NCBI RefSeq assembly: GCF_028858725.1
Contig: NC_084761.1
Coordinates: 27,620,501 to 27,684,500 of the forward strand
Origin: Colius striatus
Taxonomy: Eukaryota > Chordata > Aves > Coliiformes > Coliidae
Direction: 5' to 3'
DNA length: 64,000 nt
The position numbers and the translations under genes were made by a program. Below are positions 39,440-51,362 of the stretch, piece by piece; the first letter of the stretch is position 1; each line of letters starts with the position of its first letter. Under the pieces are notes generated by a model that worked only from the letters and a program-made list of their open reading frames with translations, was not told the origin of the DNA and made no database searches.

Positions 39440-42400
39440 GCTATCTGAACACCAGTCTTTGCCTCCACAAACTCAGACAAGTCCAGAAAATGGGGATAAA
39501 AGGAAAAGAGAGCACCTTAAAATCAATTCAAGAAAATAAATCTGGGGTCAAAGCTCAAGGATATTTTCTTTATTTAGCAGGTTTGCCAGGTATTCTTATA
39601 CTTCACCCAGATGTTCACATAAAACCTCTGTTGCCCCTTTTTATGGTTCTCGTCTATTTCTCAGAAGACCAGATGGTCACAAACCATATTTATAGATGAA
39701 TTTATAAGAATTTTGTCAGCTCCAATATAACAAAATCTAATTCTGTTTCATCAGTCTTTGCAATACATCAATAATGTAATAATTTTTAGGGTAGCTTTTT
39801 CAATTAGATTTAGACTCCTCATATTTAAAAAAAAAAAAAAAGTCTTAGAGAAAGTAATAAAAGTGGAGCAAATTATTTTAAAGCACCCACATGTTGCCAC
39901 CTTATTCCCACTCTCCTGTAAACTTAAAAGTCTTTGCAGAGGGGAACTGATTGATATGAAATGAGTGGCATCGTCCTACGCTGCTCTTCAGTTTATCACT
40001 TACTGCTTGGACTAATGCTTTACTCTTGGACCATTAATTATTATTTCCAGGGGTTTTTGCATTGCTGACTTCAGCAGTTGGTCAAAAGCATTGCCTTTGT
40101 GGCTGGTTTTGAAGAGATCCCAGAATTACAGGAAATTTGTTCAACAAATAAACTGGATTTTCTCTCTTGTTGCTCGCTGGAAGGCTGAGCTGCAAGCACA
40201 CATGGCAACTGCAACTGCAGGCAGACATGGCAACAGCAGGCAGACATGGCAACAGCAGGCAATGTTTCGTACTCCTGCACTTTGAGAAGTACTGATCATT
40301 AAACTAAACCTTCTGCTCTCTCTGCTAGTATTGCTTCTGCCTCTTTTAACCTTGATGGCTGCTTGTGGCAAGGAGGCAGAGCCTGGAAACGTCTCTTTGG
40401 CAAAAATATCCTACCAACCCCACTCCTCAATCATTTAAACATGGCAACAGATAGGCAGTAGCAGCCTGCACCTTTCAGTGAGAGCCTGTCCCATTACCTA
40501 AGAAGAAATAGCCACTCCACAAAATTGATATTGCTATTCACTGTTAATCAGCAGAAGACCAAGCAACACTAGAAATAAACCACTACAGGCTTGAAGAAAG
40601 TTTCTCAACATAATCACAGAGTTTATGCATATACATTCTTTATGGGTCATGATTCTGAAGAAGGATATTCACTAATACAAATCACTGCTTTTTACTAAAC
40701 TTTGCAGTTTTTCTTGTTTCTAAGATAGTTAGAAACATATTTTTAATGAATCCACTTACCAGGAAGGGCAATATACACAACACAGAACAACCTAGTGCCA
40801 ACTGATTTATTTTCTTGATGGGCTTTCATCCACTGTAGTAATTGTAGGCTATGAAATCTCAGTGTCTTTAGATGAGTAGAAAATGTCATCTCTGGTTCAT
40901 GATTCCTTTGGTTCCCATACCTTATTGCGATAGATATGTGACCTTGACACTCAGCTGCCACAGTTTATTAACAAAGTTTGGGAATTGAGAACAGTAAGGT
41001 ACAGTCTCCCTTAGTGATAAGTATAATCAAGTAGAAAAAAGAGTTATCACCTGGACAAAAAATGTTACAGGCAAAAATTATATAAAAGAGACAAATACTC
41101 CAAACCCTATCTGCTCAGAACTCATAATTTCTATTAAATTCTTACAATCTTGTCACAATTGTTGTCTTACCCAGATGGAATCACAGTCAACCCACGTTCA
41201 TTCAGGCCTCATATTTAACCTATTCCTGTCCCACAGCTGGCTACTGCCAGGATATTGGACTAAGAAGTATATGTTGCCAAGAGCAGGGGACTAATTAATA
41301 ATTATATAATATTTTCCCCTTCAAATTCAGTGGAAGGAATGGAATCTCTTCTGAGAGATTTCAACAGTCCCCAGAGTGCTAACATCTCATGTCTAACAAT
41401 AAAAATGACAATATGGAGCAATGATAACCTGATTTCCATCTCATGTAGCCAATAAAAGGCTGTTAGTCTTTGATACCAAGGCATGCTAAAACTTGCTGGC
41501 CAAGTGATCAAAGGTCTTTAAATAAAGCAAAAATATCTACTACCCCTTTTAGATTTTTACAAAGGGGAATCCTGTCAACAGAGGAAATAGTCTCATAATC
41601 AAGAGCTGCTTCTTGAAGAAAAAAAGATGCACTACAGCCTCAGAAACAGATCTCTGTCATAAGCATAATATCACAATACTTTGTTATTTCCTTTTTTTTT
41701 TCTTTTACATTGGAAACACCAGAAGTGTTTTTAAATAAAGCAGAAGGGCTTTCATAAGGCAGTTCAACTAGCTGTAGAAGTACCACAAAACCCCCAGGCA
41801 TACTACAATTACTTTGTATGCAAGACGCTTGTTAAAAATCTTTTTTGTTGTCATTGCTCTGTTTTTTAACCTGTTTGAATTTCCTCTTTCCCTAACCCCT
41901 AATGGTTTTGCTTCTCTGCATTGCTAGAACTTTTTCATCTCTCTCCAGTTGCATGTAATTCACTGGATTCAGGAAACACACTGTAATGTCATGTTCTCTA
42001 GATGTAGTTAAATGCAAGAGCTGAAAGACTTCAAAGAGTGAACTTGCTTTTCCTGTGGTCTATTGTACCTGTGCTAAAATTTTGCAGAAAATACAACGAA
42101 AAGCTACTTCATATTTTGGTGAAACTTAAATCTGTAAGACTCAGCTGAAATAATTCTTGTAAATGTCAAAGGTGGAAGTTGCATTACAGAATTAATGTTA
42201 TCCCAGAATTCTCTTTTAAGTTAAGAATCTCATGTGTGGCTAAGGTATTATAAATATATCCAGGGAAAATATAATACGCCTCTGAAAGTATCCACTGACT
42301 CACTTTTTAATTTCTCCTCCTCTTTCTTTCTCCATTTGTGCCATCCATAAACACACTAAATATGGTAAAAGTTGTAATTCATGCCTAGAAAAACATCCTA

Positions 42401-43149
42401 TTTTATTTTAAAATTATCTTACCTGATTATGAGCAATGTGGTACTGTTAAATCTGCCATTTTATAAGCTACACAAAACTTAAATCGTCTTTTTGGGTTTT
42501 TTGACCTGTTTTGAGGCAGTCTTTTTTTATTTGAGTATTGAGTATTGCTGAGTCGTAAGCAATTCTATTTAAAATCTTCACATTCATTTTAAGCTCATAT
42601 AGAAGTACAATAGTAGTAGCAGATGATGTTATCATTAAGTTCAGCATTAGGTCAGCAGTTGCAAGAAACAAAAAAAAGAAAAAAAGAGAAAGAAGTCAGC
42701 GACAAAGAACAGCTGACAAGCATCTTAGAAAGGCCTTCTGGCAATGTAGTGTGATTTTGATGGTAATAGTTGGGGGTTTTGTTGTTTTCTAGCATCAAAT
42801 GCCAGCCCTAGAAGTGGGTTTGTGTTATCCTAAGAAGACTGGGAAAACTCCTGTTGTGTACAAAATTAAACATCTCTGCTCCCTTGGGCCATAAAAATAG
42901 TACTAGGAGGTAAAAAAATAAAAAGGCAAAGTGAATTTTTGCAGCTTTTTGCTCTGCTGCTGTTACATAATGCTGCTCTGAAGACCACATTGTACAGGAC
43001 TGATAGGAATTTAGCAGACCAGATAAGCTGCTGAAGTCCCAGACTTACATGAAATTCTAGCCTATAATTTATATGCTCGGTACTCATGCATAGGGACTTT
43101 TGCCTCTCATTTGCCTGAGGAAAATACATACAGTACTAGCAGCTCCGGC
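39440..43149. other. AT-rich intergenic sequence, no gene
   Basis: No supported coding sequence. It contains a poly-A run at about 39828-39841 and a small minisatellite at 40197-40262, listed separately. Other open frames are at most 94 codons and look random. Confidence 0.55.
40197..40262 (+). repeat. Short minisatellite, 19-bp unit
   Basis: AGACATGGCAACAGCAGGC occurs in perfect tandem at 40223-40241 and 40242-40260. It is preceded by a diverged copy (CACATGGCAACTGCAACTGC) that has gained an extra AACTGC-like segment. A similar ACATGGCAACAG stretch also appears at 40439-40450. Confidence 0.85.
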
Positions 43150-43263
43150 ACCTAATCATGCTGCTGTCAGATGCTGAGCTGCTGAAGGCTGATTATGTCA
43201 AAGAGGAAACAATTTTTTGATTAATCAATACTACCTTAAGCATCATCAGCTGATCTTTGCAGG
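43150..43263. promoter_or_regulatory. Possible conserved noncoding or enhancer-like block
   Basis: The block is rich in homeodomain-type cores (CTAATCATG, TGATTATG) and holds two perfect palindromes close together: TTGATTAATCAA (43217-43228), a paired-homeodomain-like site, and ATCAGCTGAT (43245-43254), which contains an E-box CAGCTG. This motif density is unlike the surrounding A/T-rich DNA. Function is inferred only. A poly-T run directly follows. Confidence 0.25.
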
Positions 43264-44419
43264 TGTTTTTTTTTTTTTTTAATTCAGCATGTAGACAAGA
43301 GCGAATGTGCAGCTTAAAATGACCTGCCCTGTCTCTTCCCCACATTCTCAGGGCTCATTTACCATAGCAGATACACTGTGAAGATACAAAAGTAGATCTA
43401 TCTACAAACAGAAGGAAAATGTCTAACATTGCCATCTGATCCATACTTACAGGAATATTTGTGTATGAAACATTCTAAGCTTCAGATTGCCCATTGGTAC
43501 ACTCACCTAGAAACACGGATTGTGGCTAAGAGTTTTTTCTAGAGAAAAGAAGAGGATGTGGATACCATGCAATTTTCATAGGTTTTCTGAAATCAAGATG
43601 TGGCTATTGCAAGAAGTTATGTGCTCAGTGCCTACTGTGAAAGCATTGTGCTTATTCTGATACTGTAAATCCCAAACTCCTCCAGCCACTACTACTTAGG
43701 CCCAAAATCCTAGAATACCTTCAGCTTCCCTAGCACCACAGCCCTAGTGCTAATGACCATAACAAAGGTTTTATGGTCATAAACCTAGACAGAACTGCTG
43801 CTGCTGCTTACCTCAGTAATGGTGGTTCCAACATCTTTGACAGTAGAGGAATTCAGAGGAGAATGTTCTTCTCATCAAATTTCTACCTAGCATCAAAGAA
43901 AGAAAGCAAAATTTAAGAGGAAAAAACAGTAGGACACCTGAATATTAGTGAGAATCCCAGCCACAGACTCGTGGCAATTTTTCATTCACCCTCTCCAAAC
44001 TGAGCTTTTGCCACTATGTACTCTTGCCAGAATTCTCAACATTAAACTAGTATCTTTGTAAATGAGATGAGAAACTAAATGATGGCAGTTCATGGCTAAG
44101 ATATAGATGAAGATATGAGTCACACCACTTTTATGCATTCACGTCCCTGTTCGTTCAGTATACTCTCTCAGAATTTCGTAGATGGGAAAACAGTCAGGAG
44201 TCCTGTATCTCACTTATCATCTGAAAGCGCTTGTAGTTACTATTTTGTGAAACAGGGAAACAAAGAATGGAATAGATTTTGTGGGATTTACATTTTTTCA
44301 TATTGATACTTAAGGAAATAGAATCAACTGAGCAATTCCATTATTTTAATCAACAGGAAAATACATGGGGAAAAACTATGTTCACACAACGTGAGTGGTG
44401 GATGCAGCTCTAGGGGAAA
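43264..44419. other. Intergenic sequence, nothing recognised
   Basis: AT-rich sequence leading up to the GC island. No gene or repeat is recognised. Confidence 0.5.
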
Positions 44420-45500
44420 AAAAAATCCACGGCTGCAGCTAGAAATGATTTCGCTGGGTTCATACAAAACTTTGGGTTTACGCTAGGTCCTGAGAGAAAC
44501 AACACAGCGCAAGGGCGTAAGGCAGCCCCGTCAGGGACTGGTGAGAGGTGGGACAGCCCCCGGCGGCGCAGGCGGTAGCAGGCCAGGCGGCAGCAGTCCA
44601 CCATCTCAGGCTCAGGCCCAGTCCCAGTCCCACCGTTCCTCCAGCACACGCCGCGGTTCTCAGCTGCGTGGGAGGCGCTTCCCCCGTGCCCCGCGGCGTG
44701 GCGCCGGCGGGCTCTAGGACCTCGCGGGAGGGAGGCGCGGCGGAGGCGGGCGGGTTGAAGGGCTCCCACCTGCCTGTGGCAGTCCGCAGTCCCCGGTACC
44801 GCGGGGCAGGCAGCGGGGCGGGCGATGAAGGGGCCTCGGGCGACAGCGATGTTTGGGGCAGGCAGGTACAGCATCCCCCGGCCCGTCACCAGGAACCTGG
44901 AGGACCTGGACTCGGTACAGAGCGTCCTCTTGCACAGGTCAGTGGCGGAGACGGGATAGGCGGCTCCTGCACTAGCCCGCCGCAGGCTTCGCGAGTGGGG
45001 GGACGACTGGAGTTTGCTTTCCCAGCCTTGGGAGGCTCTGGCGGCCTCCGCTTCCTGACCGCTTGACCTGGGAGACGGGCGGCCGGGTGAGAAGTGCCTC
45101 TGCCCGTCCCTCACAGGAGGAGGTCGCCGCAGCCTATCGACGACCCGCGGGCCGGCAGCGAGGCCTGTGGGGCAGTGCCGAACCCCAGGTTCTTCGGAGA
45201 AGAGGGTCGCCGCGGGAGCCCTTTGTTGTGGAGGCAGGAAGCGAGAGGCGCGGCGTCCCTGCCTCCCCTCACCTTCCCGGGCGGCGGTGGGGCGCGGGCA
45301 GGGGAGGCGCCGTGCCCGTCGCCGCGGGGGCAGAGTGGTGGTGGGGCTGCCCCGGTGTGCAAGGGAGGGGAACGGGCGGCTGCCTGCGGGGCATCGACTC
45401 GCCCTCGGGTTGCCCTGTCTTCTTGCGAAGCGGTGGAGCTGCAGGTGAGGGAAGGTGCCCTAGTGCGCTCTGAGTAGTGCCCTGCAGCCTGTGTGGGACT
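44420..45500. promoter_or_regulatory. CpG-rich island, probable promoter
   Basis: Base composition switches abruptly from AT-rich to strongly GC-rich with many CpG dinucleotides, especially 44530-44840 and 45060-45420. It reverts after about 45500. Such islands mark vertebrate promoters. The island lies 5-6 kb upstream of the INTU promoter island. Long open frames on both strands (for example 44410-45114 minus and 45111-45719 minus) are expected from high GC content and have no recognisable domains. No TATA box was identified. Transcription direction is unknown, but a donor-flanked open segment at 44825-44937 suggests plus-strand transcription. Confidence 0.65.
44825..44937 (+). CDS. Candidate first coding exon in the upstream CpG island (unrecognised, possible alternative INTU first exon)
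   Basis: An ATG at 44825, with a second in-frame ATG at 44849, opens 37 codons that include MFGAGRYSIPRPVTR and end in VQSVLLH. The segment terminates at CACAG/GTCAGT, a good splice donor, in the middle of a CpG island. I do not recognise the peptide. The exon ends two bases into a codon, the same phase as INTU exon 1, so splicing to 55262 would keep the INTU frame and replace the INTU N-terminus. That link is inference. It could equally be the first exon of an unrelated gene, a noncoding RNA exon, or chance. No further exon was found between 45 and 50 kb. Confidence 0.3.
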
Positions 45501-48500
45501 TGCACGACAGCCGGGGGTATGCGTCGGGATTTCTCCCACGTGGAAGGAGAGGGGTTGACAGAAGCTCCGTTGAATCGATTCTGTAAGCATTTTGAACTCT
45601 CCTGTTGGCAGGGGTGGGAAGCGTATTAATTCACACACAAATCTAAGATGGGCATTCCTGAAGTGGATGTGTAGGAAGCACACCGCATGAGAAGCTGTTT
45701 TTTCCCTCAACTTCACCATTTCTAACTTCAGTTCTCCACGGAATCCCCCCGCAAAGACATTTTGACAGTAAGACCTTGGCTTTCAAAGGACTTTCAAAGC
45801 CACCCTCGATGCCATTTTCTTTGTGGTAGCCAAGAGCTGTTTAAACTTGACAAGGCAAACACCATCGCATTCAGCAGTATCCAAGATAACCTCATCTCCA
45901 GTTGTTCTGTCAAGTGCTCGTTTCCTAACATGTTTTCTCAGCTATATTGATTTATTTTCTACTGGAAAGAAAAAGTATACTTTTTCTCAGTGCCAACTCC
46001 AAACAGCTCTTGCTATGGAAACTAACAACTCATTATAGACTCGGCTTTTCTCCAGCTCAAAGCATCAAACTGAATAGTCACTTAAAATCCGTTCCTGTGA
46101 ACACTGAAGTGCGGCAAGGAGGGTGCACGGGAATCAGCCTGCTTCTTCACTGCACTCTGAGGCCACTTTGTAAGCCATAAACGTGCCCATATACTACGGG
46201 GAGACCCTCTGGTATCTGAAATGGTGTGCATGTGTTTGTCAACGACCTCACAGAAAGTGTCCCGTTTCAAAGTTGTGTTAAAAACATGCTGCCCTATGGT
46301 ATTACTAATATTAGTATCCTTTCAGTCTAATAAGGTACTGGTCATCCTCAAAACATTTGTGTGTTGACTGACTGCAAATAATGGGTTTACTTTGTGCTCA
46401 ATGCGCCTGCTATGCATAGCAGATGATCCTAAAAAAAAAACCCTGTAGATTTAATGCAAAGTAAAAACAGTAGGAAAAATCTTGTTTTTCTCAAACAAAA
46501 GAGATGGACTGAGCTAAGTCTTCTTGAGTTCTTCATGTCTCTCTTCTGTTGGTTTTATGTTCTTCTAAAATACATTCTGTAATCCAGTTGCATAGAGTGA
46601 CGTTGATAGAGAAAGCTTAAAAAGTCAAGACAGTCTATTTATTAGGCACTGGAGTGTTGTTTCACGAAATGTTCACTTGGTCACAAGGGTAGCCTTTATT
46701 CTCCATTTAGTCTGTTTAGGTGTAAATATCCCAATGAAAATGACAGTGTAGTATCACTATTTGATTGCTGCTTTATGCAGTAATGTCAGAAAAGCTGTGA
46801 ACAGAAGATTTTGTAATCATGTATACCCCATAATCACAAAGTCTTATGTATTACGGGATGCTTATGAAGTATGCCTTTTGTCTCTTAGTAAAGAAAGACT
46901 TTGTCAGGCTAGCTGAAAGCTGTATTGATATTACTCATATATTGCTGTGCACTGCAAGAATAAAAAAAAAATGATAGCAGAAGAGTTTGGAATGTCACTC
47001 AACAATCCAGATTCTCTGTTAATTTTTCTTCAGATGTTTGAGTAAAGCAGGTGTTAGCAGCAATAAACAGAATTTCCTATTTCCAAATAGGAAAATATTC
47101 TCCTCTTAGTATTGTCTGCTTGTAACTTATCATGTTAAATCCGTAATATATGTATCTGTCCAGTTGTTGATAGAGCCTTCCTGGAAATATTATCTGATTG
47201 GAAAACATGTAGAAAGAAAAATAATAATTAAAAAACCCACACCAAAAAACCCCACCAAAACCCACAAAAAAACCCACAAAAAAAACCAGACAATAAGAAG
47301 TCACTTAGGCCTTCTCGCTTCTTTATTGACAATGGAAGAACTGTAATTTGAAGTACGGAAGGGAGGAGGAATGCAAATAGACACTTAAAATGCTGTTGAT
47401 GTGCATAGCCAGTGTAAGAAAGGCATATTCAACTACAGTCCAGGTACACCTTGTGAGCTTTGTCTCGCAGTGTTGTTCTGTCCTGTCTATACTGCCTATG
47501 CTGTATGTAAGAGCCAGAAAGTTATCAGATCCAGTCAGAGAATCCTCCCTGTTTAGAGATAGTTCTCCCAGTTTGTTCAGCTAGTCCAGAGACAGCACTG
47601 TCCTTCCTCACCCATGATAGCCAATTAGTGAATGATGAGTTTCAGTAAAACTGCTAAAATCAGGCCTGACTATACAAAATCAAACATGAAAAGTTAGAAA
47701 GTCATAAAAACAAATCCCAAACTTCCCTGTGCTCTTCCATCTAGCTGCTAGGAAAAGACTGTAATTCCAGTCTCATTTCTGCATCATTGGCTTGAAAAAA
47801 AAATGACCTGTCAGCATATAACAATGAAAAAAATTTACTTGTTTAAATTGGACATTAGGTGGAGTAGGGGGTTCATAAGTACCTGTGCCACAGTACCAAA
47901 AAAAAGAGTTATTCCTTAGTTATTTTCCTTCTTTATTAGGAAAGGACTGGTATATCTCTTTGGTGTGTCCTAAACACTGGCCTCTTTTAACTATGATCAA
48001 CACCTGAATGTCAGTGTGGATCAAGGTAGACTGATATTTTTAAAGCACATTAGCTTTTGAAGCAGGTTCAGCCAAAAAAAGTAACAAGGAACTCTTGTTC
48101 TGAAATGAATTTCCACACATGGATTTAGTTCCTTGCAGGAACAGCTAATCAGAGCAACCTTAAGCCAGAAGAGAGTACTTTTTAATTATCCACTTCTAAA
48201 TGCTTGTTAACCAGTTGTCCAGTAAGGGTAAACAGTAGTATTGATGCTAATTATGCCCTGTGGCAAATTTTTGCCATCTGCTTGTTTATGTGAGCAACCT
48301 AGCGTGAAAGGCTTATGGGCTTCATAGTGAGCAGCATCAACCCAGCTGCTTGGATTAAGTGTAAGGGATCTGCCAGAAGACAAATTATTTCAAGTCTTTT
48401 CCTAATATTTATGCACAAAAAATGAGAGGTTTTCCTCTAAAGAGGAATCGTGTGGGAATTTTGTGTCTTCACTAAAATAAAATCCTGCTGTGTGAGTTAC

Positions 48501-50399
48501 AGTATAACTTGCAATCTTTAATTGTTCCCACAGCAGCAAAAAATCCACATTCATTTCAGAAAAAAAATATTTAGGTGACTCCCAACCACCTCTCTCTGTG
48601 GCCTGAAATCTTCCAGCATCCTTTCCTTCATAATATGGTTATCCCTCTAAAATAGCAAGATGACTGCCTCCTCCTTTTTAGAGAGCCTGTATTTCTCAGT
48701 GATTGAGCAAACAACGGGAAACAATTAACCAGCTCTTGAACTTGGTGAAATTTAACATAACTAACACAGGACCATCTGGCACAGACTATCATTTCTCTAC
48801 AGAAGGTCTTCAGTGTGCTGTTTGGTGTATTAAAAGTGCCTGCTAATATAAGCAGAATTGAGAAGGGCAGGAGAGTGTATCTCACCTACATCTATTAAAA
48901 TTCTAACTCCTACAGTATTCCTTTTAGGAAATCATTAGGCTTTTCAGGAAATGCTGTTTGTGCAGAGCATTTTATCAAAGTAAGATGTTTGGGAAATGGG
49001 TTGCTTTCAGAATATTTTTTCTACCTGTTCTTCTGGAAGTGATAGAAAGAAAAGTTGGTACTTATCTTGCATTCTGACAATTGGAAACAACCAAAGATCT
49101 GGGCGTTTGTTGATTTCTTTTTTTTTTAATTATTATTTTTAAAAAAAGAATTGGCTACCATGTGTGAATTATATATTTTGTGTGAAGTGATTGTTGCCAG
49201 CTCAGAGAGAAAAAAACTTCTAAGTTATCTACTATGTCTTGTCCTAAACTGAATGAAACCATACTGGAGCAAACTTCCCTCCTGGACCTGTAGGTAGGAA
49301 ATATTTCTGCCTCCTCCTTTGGATAGGTTTGTAGTCTTAAAATCCTCACAACTATGGTTTACCTGTGATATCAAGTCTTGTATAGGTACTTCAGAATGGC
49401 CACAAAATTTAATGTAAGTATCTCTAAGTACTCCAGTTGAAGCCTTAATAACATGGATATGAGTCCAAAATATTCCTGTCTGTTAATTCAGTTGAAATCG
49501 GACTTATTAATGAATGTTTCCCTAAAACAGTTTCAAGCAGAGGAATTTCATACCAGAGTTCTGTGACTCCTACATAGTGCTGCAGCACTATAAAACCTCA
49601 CTGCTGAAGTTGTGCAAGTATCCCACTGAGCAGATATTAAATCCAACATATTAAAAATGTTCCAACAATTATTCTCCATCCCTTTCCTTATTCACCATGC
49701 GTGTCCTGATGGGTTTACTGACATAGCTACACAGCAAGTTGCCTGCAGGGTTGCCATGGGTCTTATTTTTCATGGGTGTGAATAATTTAAGTCCTGAAAG
49801 CTGAGCAGGGTTTGGATTTTTTTTTCTCTCTTGACTGTGCACGATTTTGCATTTGTAGACTGCATTGACCACTTCAAGGTGCCAAATCATCTGTCTTGTT
49901 TGGGTCGGTCTCACATCTTTGCCTCCCCTCCCATACATAACTGCTTTTCTGACTAACCTAAACAGAAGTTATCTTAGTTTCTGACAACTCCTTAAATGAT
50001 GATAATGGAGTGTAATATAAAGCACAGAAGTATTTGGCTTGATGAAAACTACTGTTCTCACATTTCTTTGTCCAAATCAGTTTTTTATTACAAGCAACGC
50101 TTTTGAGGCTCACCCCAGGACTGCTTCATCAATAGTCTTTTTTATGGGACAGTCACTGAGACCTTGATGTCAAACCATTACATAAATAGTTTTTTCGCCA
50201 TTATATGTTCTATACTGACCCACTGAAAGACTTTAAAGGGACTAGTGAGAGTCAGCTGTTTTGAGGAAGGATGTGGAGAGGTTGGACGCTTCTGTTTGCT
50301 GTTATTCTTACCAGCCGAAGGAGGCAGGAGGCGGCCTTTCTGCCACATGCTGCACTAAAACTACCGTTTACTTCTTCGGAGGCGGGCAGGAGTTCGTGC
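45501..50399. other. Sequence between the two CpG islands, no supported exon
   Basis: AT-rich sequence with no recognised repeat family except a CCCAC/A-rich simple repeat at 47230-47288. The segment at about 49800-49925 faintly resembles old CR1 antisense sequence but is too weak to call. Open frames are at most 89 codons apart from those overlapping the GC island. Confidence 0.5.
47230..47288. repeat. A-rich simple repeat with CCCAC units
   Basis: Runs of A alternate with CCCAC or CCCCACC blocks (AAAAACCCACACC, AAAACCCACAAAAAAACCC). Low-complexity simple repeat. Confidence 0.85.
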
Positions 50400-50960
50400 C
50401 GTACTTAGTCCTTAGCCGAGCCTGGTGCCCTGAAGCGCGGCCTGTCTCTGCGGGTGCGTTCCGCGCGCGGCGGCCCCGGCCGGGAAGCGCCTTCAGGCTT
50501 CCCCTCGTCTCCATGGCGCCGGGCCGAGGCAGCCAATGGGAAGGACGGGCGCGGGTCACGTGCCCACCCGGCGCGGAGGGGTGTGGGTGCCATGGCGTCC
50601 GGGGGAAACGGCGGGAAGGGGTTCGGACGAGCCGAGGGGATGGAACCATGGAGGGATGAAGGCGTTGAGAGTGCGGGCACCGGCAGCGAGAGCGGCTCGT
50701 GTGCCACCTCGCTGTCTGCGAGTTCCGAGTAAGGGCGGTGTGAGGCGGGGGAGGGCGAGCGGCGGTGGGCCGGGCCGGGCGCTTTTCCCGCGCGGGTGGC
50801 TTTGTGATGTTTCTCTGGCAGAGACCTCGGAGTAACGTGGCGAGCGGTAGCGTGCGTTCGGCTGGCGGGCTGTGTGCGGCCTCATGGGTGTATCCCAGCC
50901 GAACACTGCCCGAGAAAGAGGTGGGGAAGATAGACGTGGTTCATGTGTTACAAGTCTTGT
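50400..50960 (+). promoter_or_regulatory. INTU: INTU CpG-island promoter
   Basis: A sharp GC- and CpG-rich island surrounds INTU coding exon 1. Upstream of the start codon lie a CCAAT box (50533-50537, in AGCCAATGGG) and a GTCACGTG E-box (50555-50562), a USF/TFE-type site, 59 and 30-37 bases before the ATG. No TATA box is seen, as usual for housekeeping-type CpG promoters. The transcription start cannot be placed exactly. The CCAAT position suggests either a very short 5' UTR or several start points. Confidence 0.75.
50592..50728 (+). CDS. INTU: INTU coding exon 1 (inturned planar cell polarity protein)
   Basis: Exon 1 encodes residues 1-45 plus two bases of codon 46. INTU is a subunit of the CPLANE complex with FUZ and WDPCP. 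In vertebrates CPLANE acts at the ciliary base in ciliogenesis, intraflagellar transport assembly and planar polarity, and INTU-FUZ serves as an exchange factor for RAB23. The start was chosen because GCCATGGCG is a strong initiation context, the reading starts MASGG (vertebrate INTU also starts MAS), and the acidic/serine-rich tail ESGSCATSLSASS leads into the conserved exon 2 start. The donor is GA/GTAAGG at 50729. The N-terminal region is low in complexity and poorly conserved, as in the family. An in-frame internal ATG (codon 17) is a weaker alternative start. Confidence 0.88.
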
Positions 50961-51274
50961 AGTTCTTGAGCCGCAGTCTTCCTATTCTACGGGCCTGTCT
51001 TTCGGGAAAAAGTAGGTCAGAGGACAGCTCAGGGATACCAGTACATATTTTAGAGACATCGGTGCAATATCTAGGGTTTTTTTACTTATTATTTTTATTT
51101 TGTAGAAGAATTGACTTTCCATTTCCTACATTAAAGTAACTCTGCTTGACAGTTGAAATTTATATTTCTATGGCATTTTATTTGGCATGTTATTTTCATG
51201 ATGTAGTACAGTGAAGAAAAAAAGTAGGAGAGGTTTGAAGTATATTTACATACATTTGGGTTTGTAGTTGTCCC

Positions 51275-51362
51275 ATCTAGATTGTGACCTGATCTAGGTG
51301 GACCTGCTAGAGGGAGTTGGACTAGATGATGTTTAAAAGCCCCTTCCAATCCCTACCCATAA
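51275..51362 (+). mobile_element. CR1 LINE 3' tail fragment
   Basis: ACCTGATCTAGGTGGACCTG followed by GGAGTTGGACTAGATGATG and CCCCTTCCAATCCCTACCC is the plus-strand CR1 3' UTR. The terminal octamers are mostly lost. Under 100 bases remain. Confidence 0.9.

Noticed and set aside
44410..45114. 234-codon minus-strand open frame in the CpG island
   Set aside because: High GC makes stop codons rare, so both strands are open here in several frames. The peptide is Arg/Pro/Ala/Gly-rich without domains, as expected for GC-island shadows.
45111..45719. 202-codon minus-strand open frame and overlapping plus-strand frames
   Set aside because: Same cause: a GC-rich island with mutually overlapping open frames, none with recognisable motifs.
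49800..49925. Faint resemblance to antisense old CR1
   Set aside because: The match is limited to a short CATTTGTAGACTGCATTGACC-like stretch without a second ordered block.
50513..50515. Upstream ATG (CCATGGCGCC) as an alternative INTU start
   Set aside because: It lies upstream of the CCAAT box, so it is probably outside the transcript, and its frame does not give the conserved exon 1 tail.
50261..50659. 132-codon plus-strand frame across the INTU promoter and start
   Set aside because: It overlaps INTU exon 1 in another frame within a CpG island. The INTU frame is supported by family conservation and splicing.
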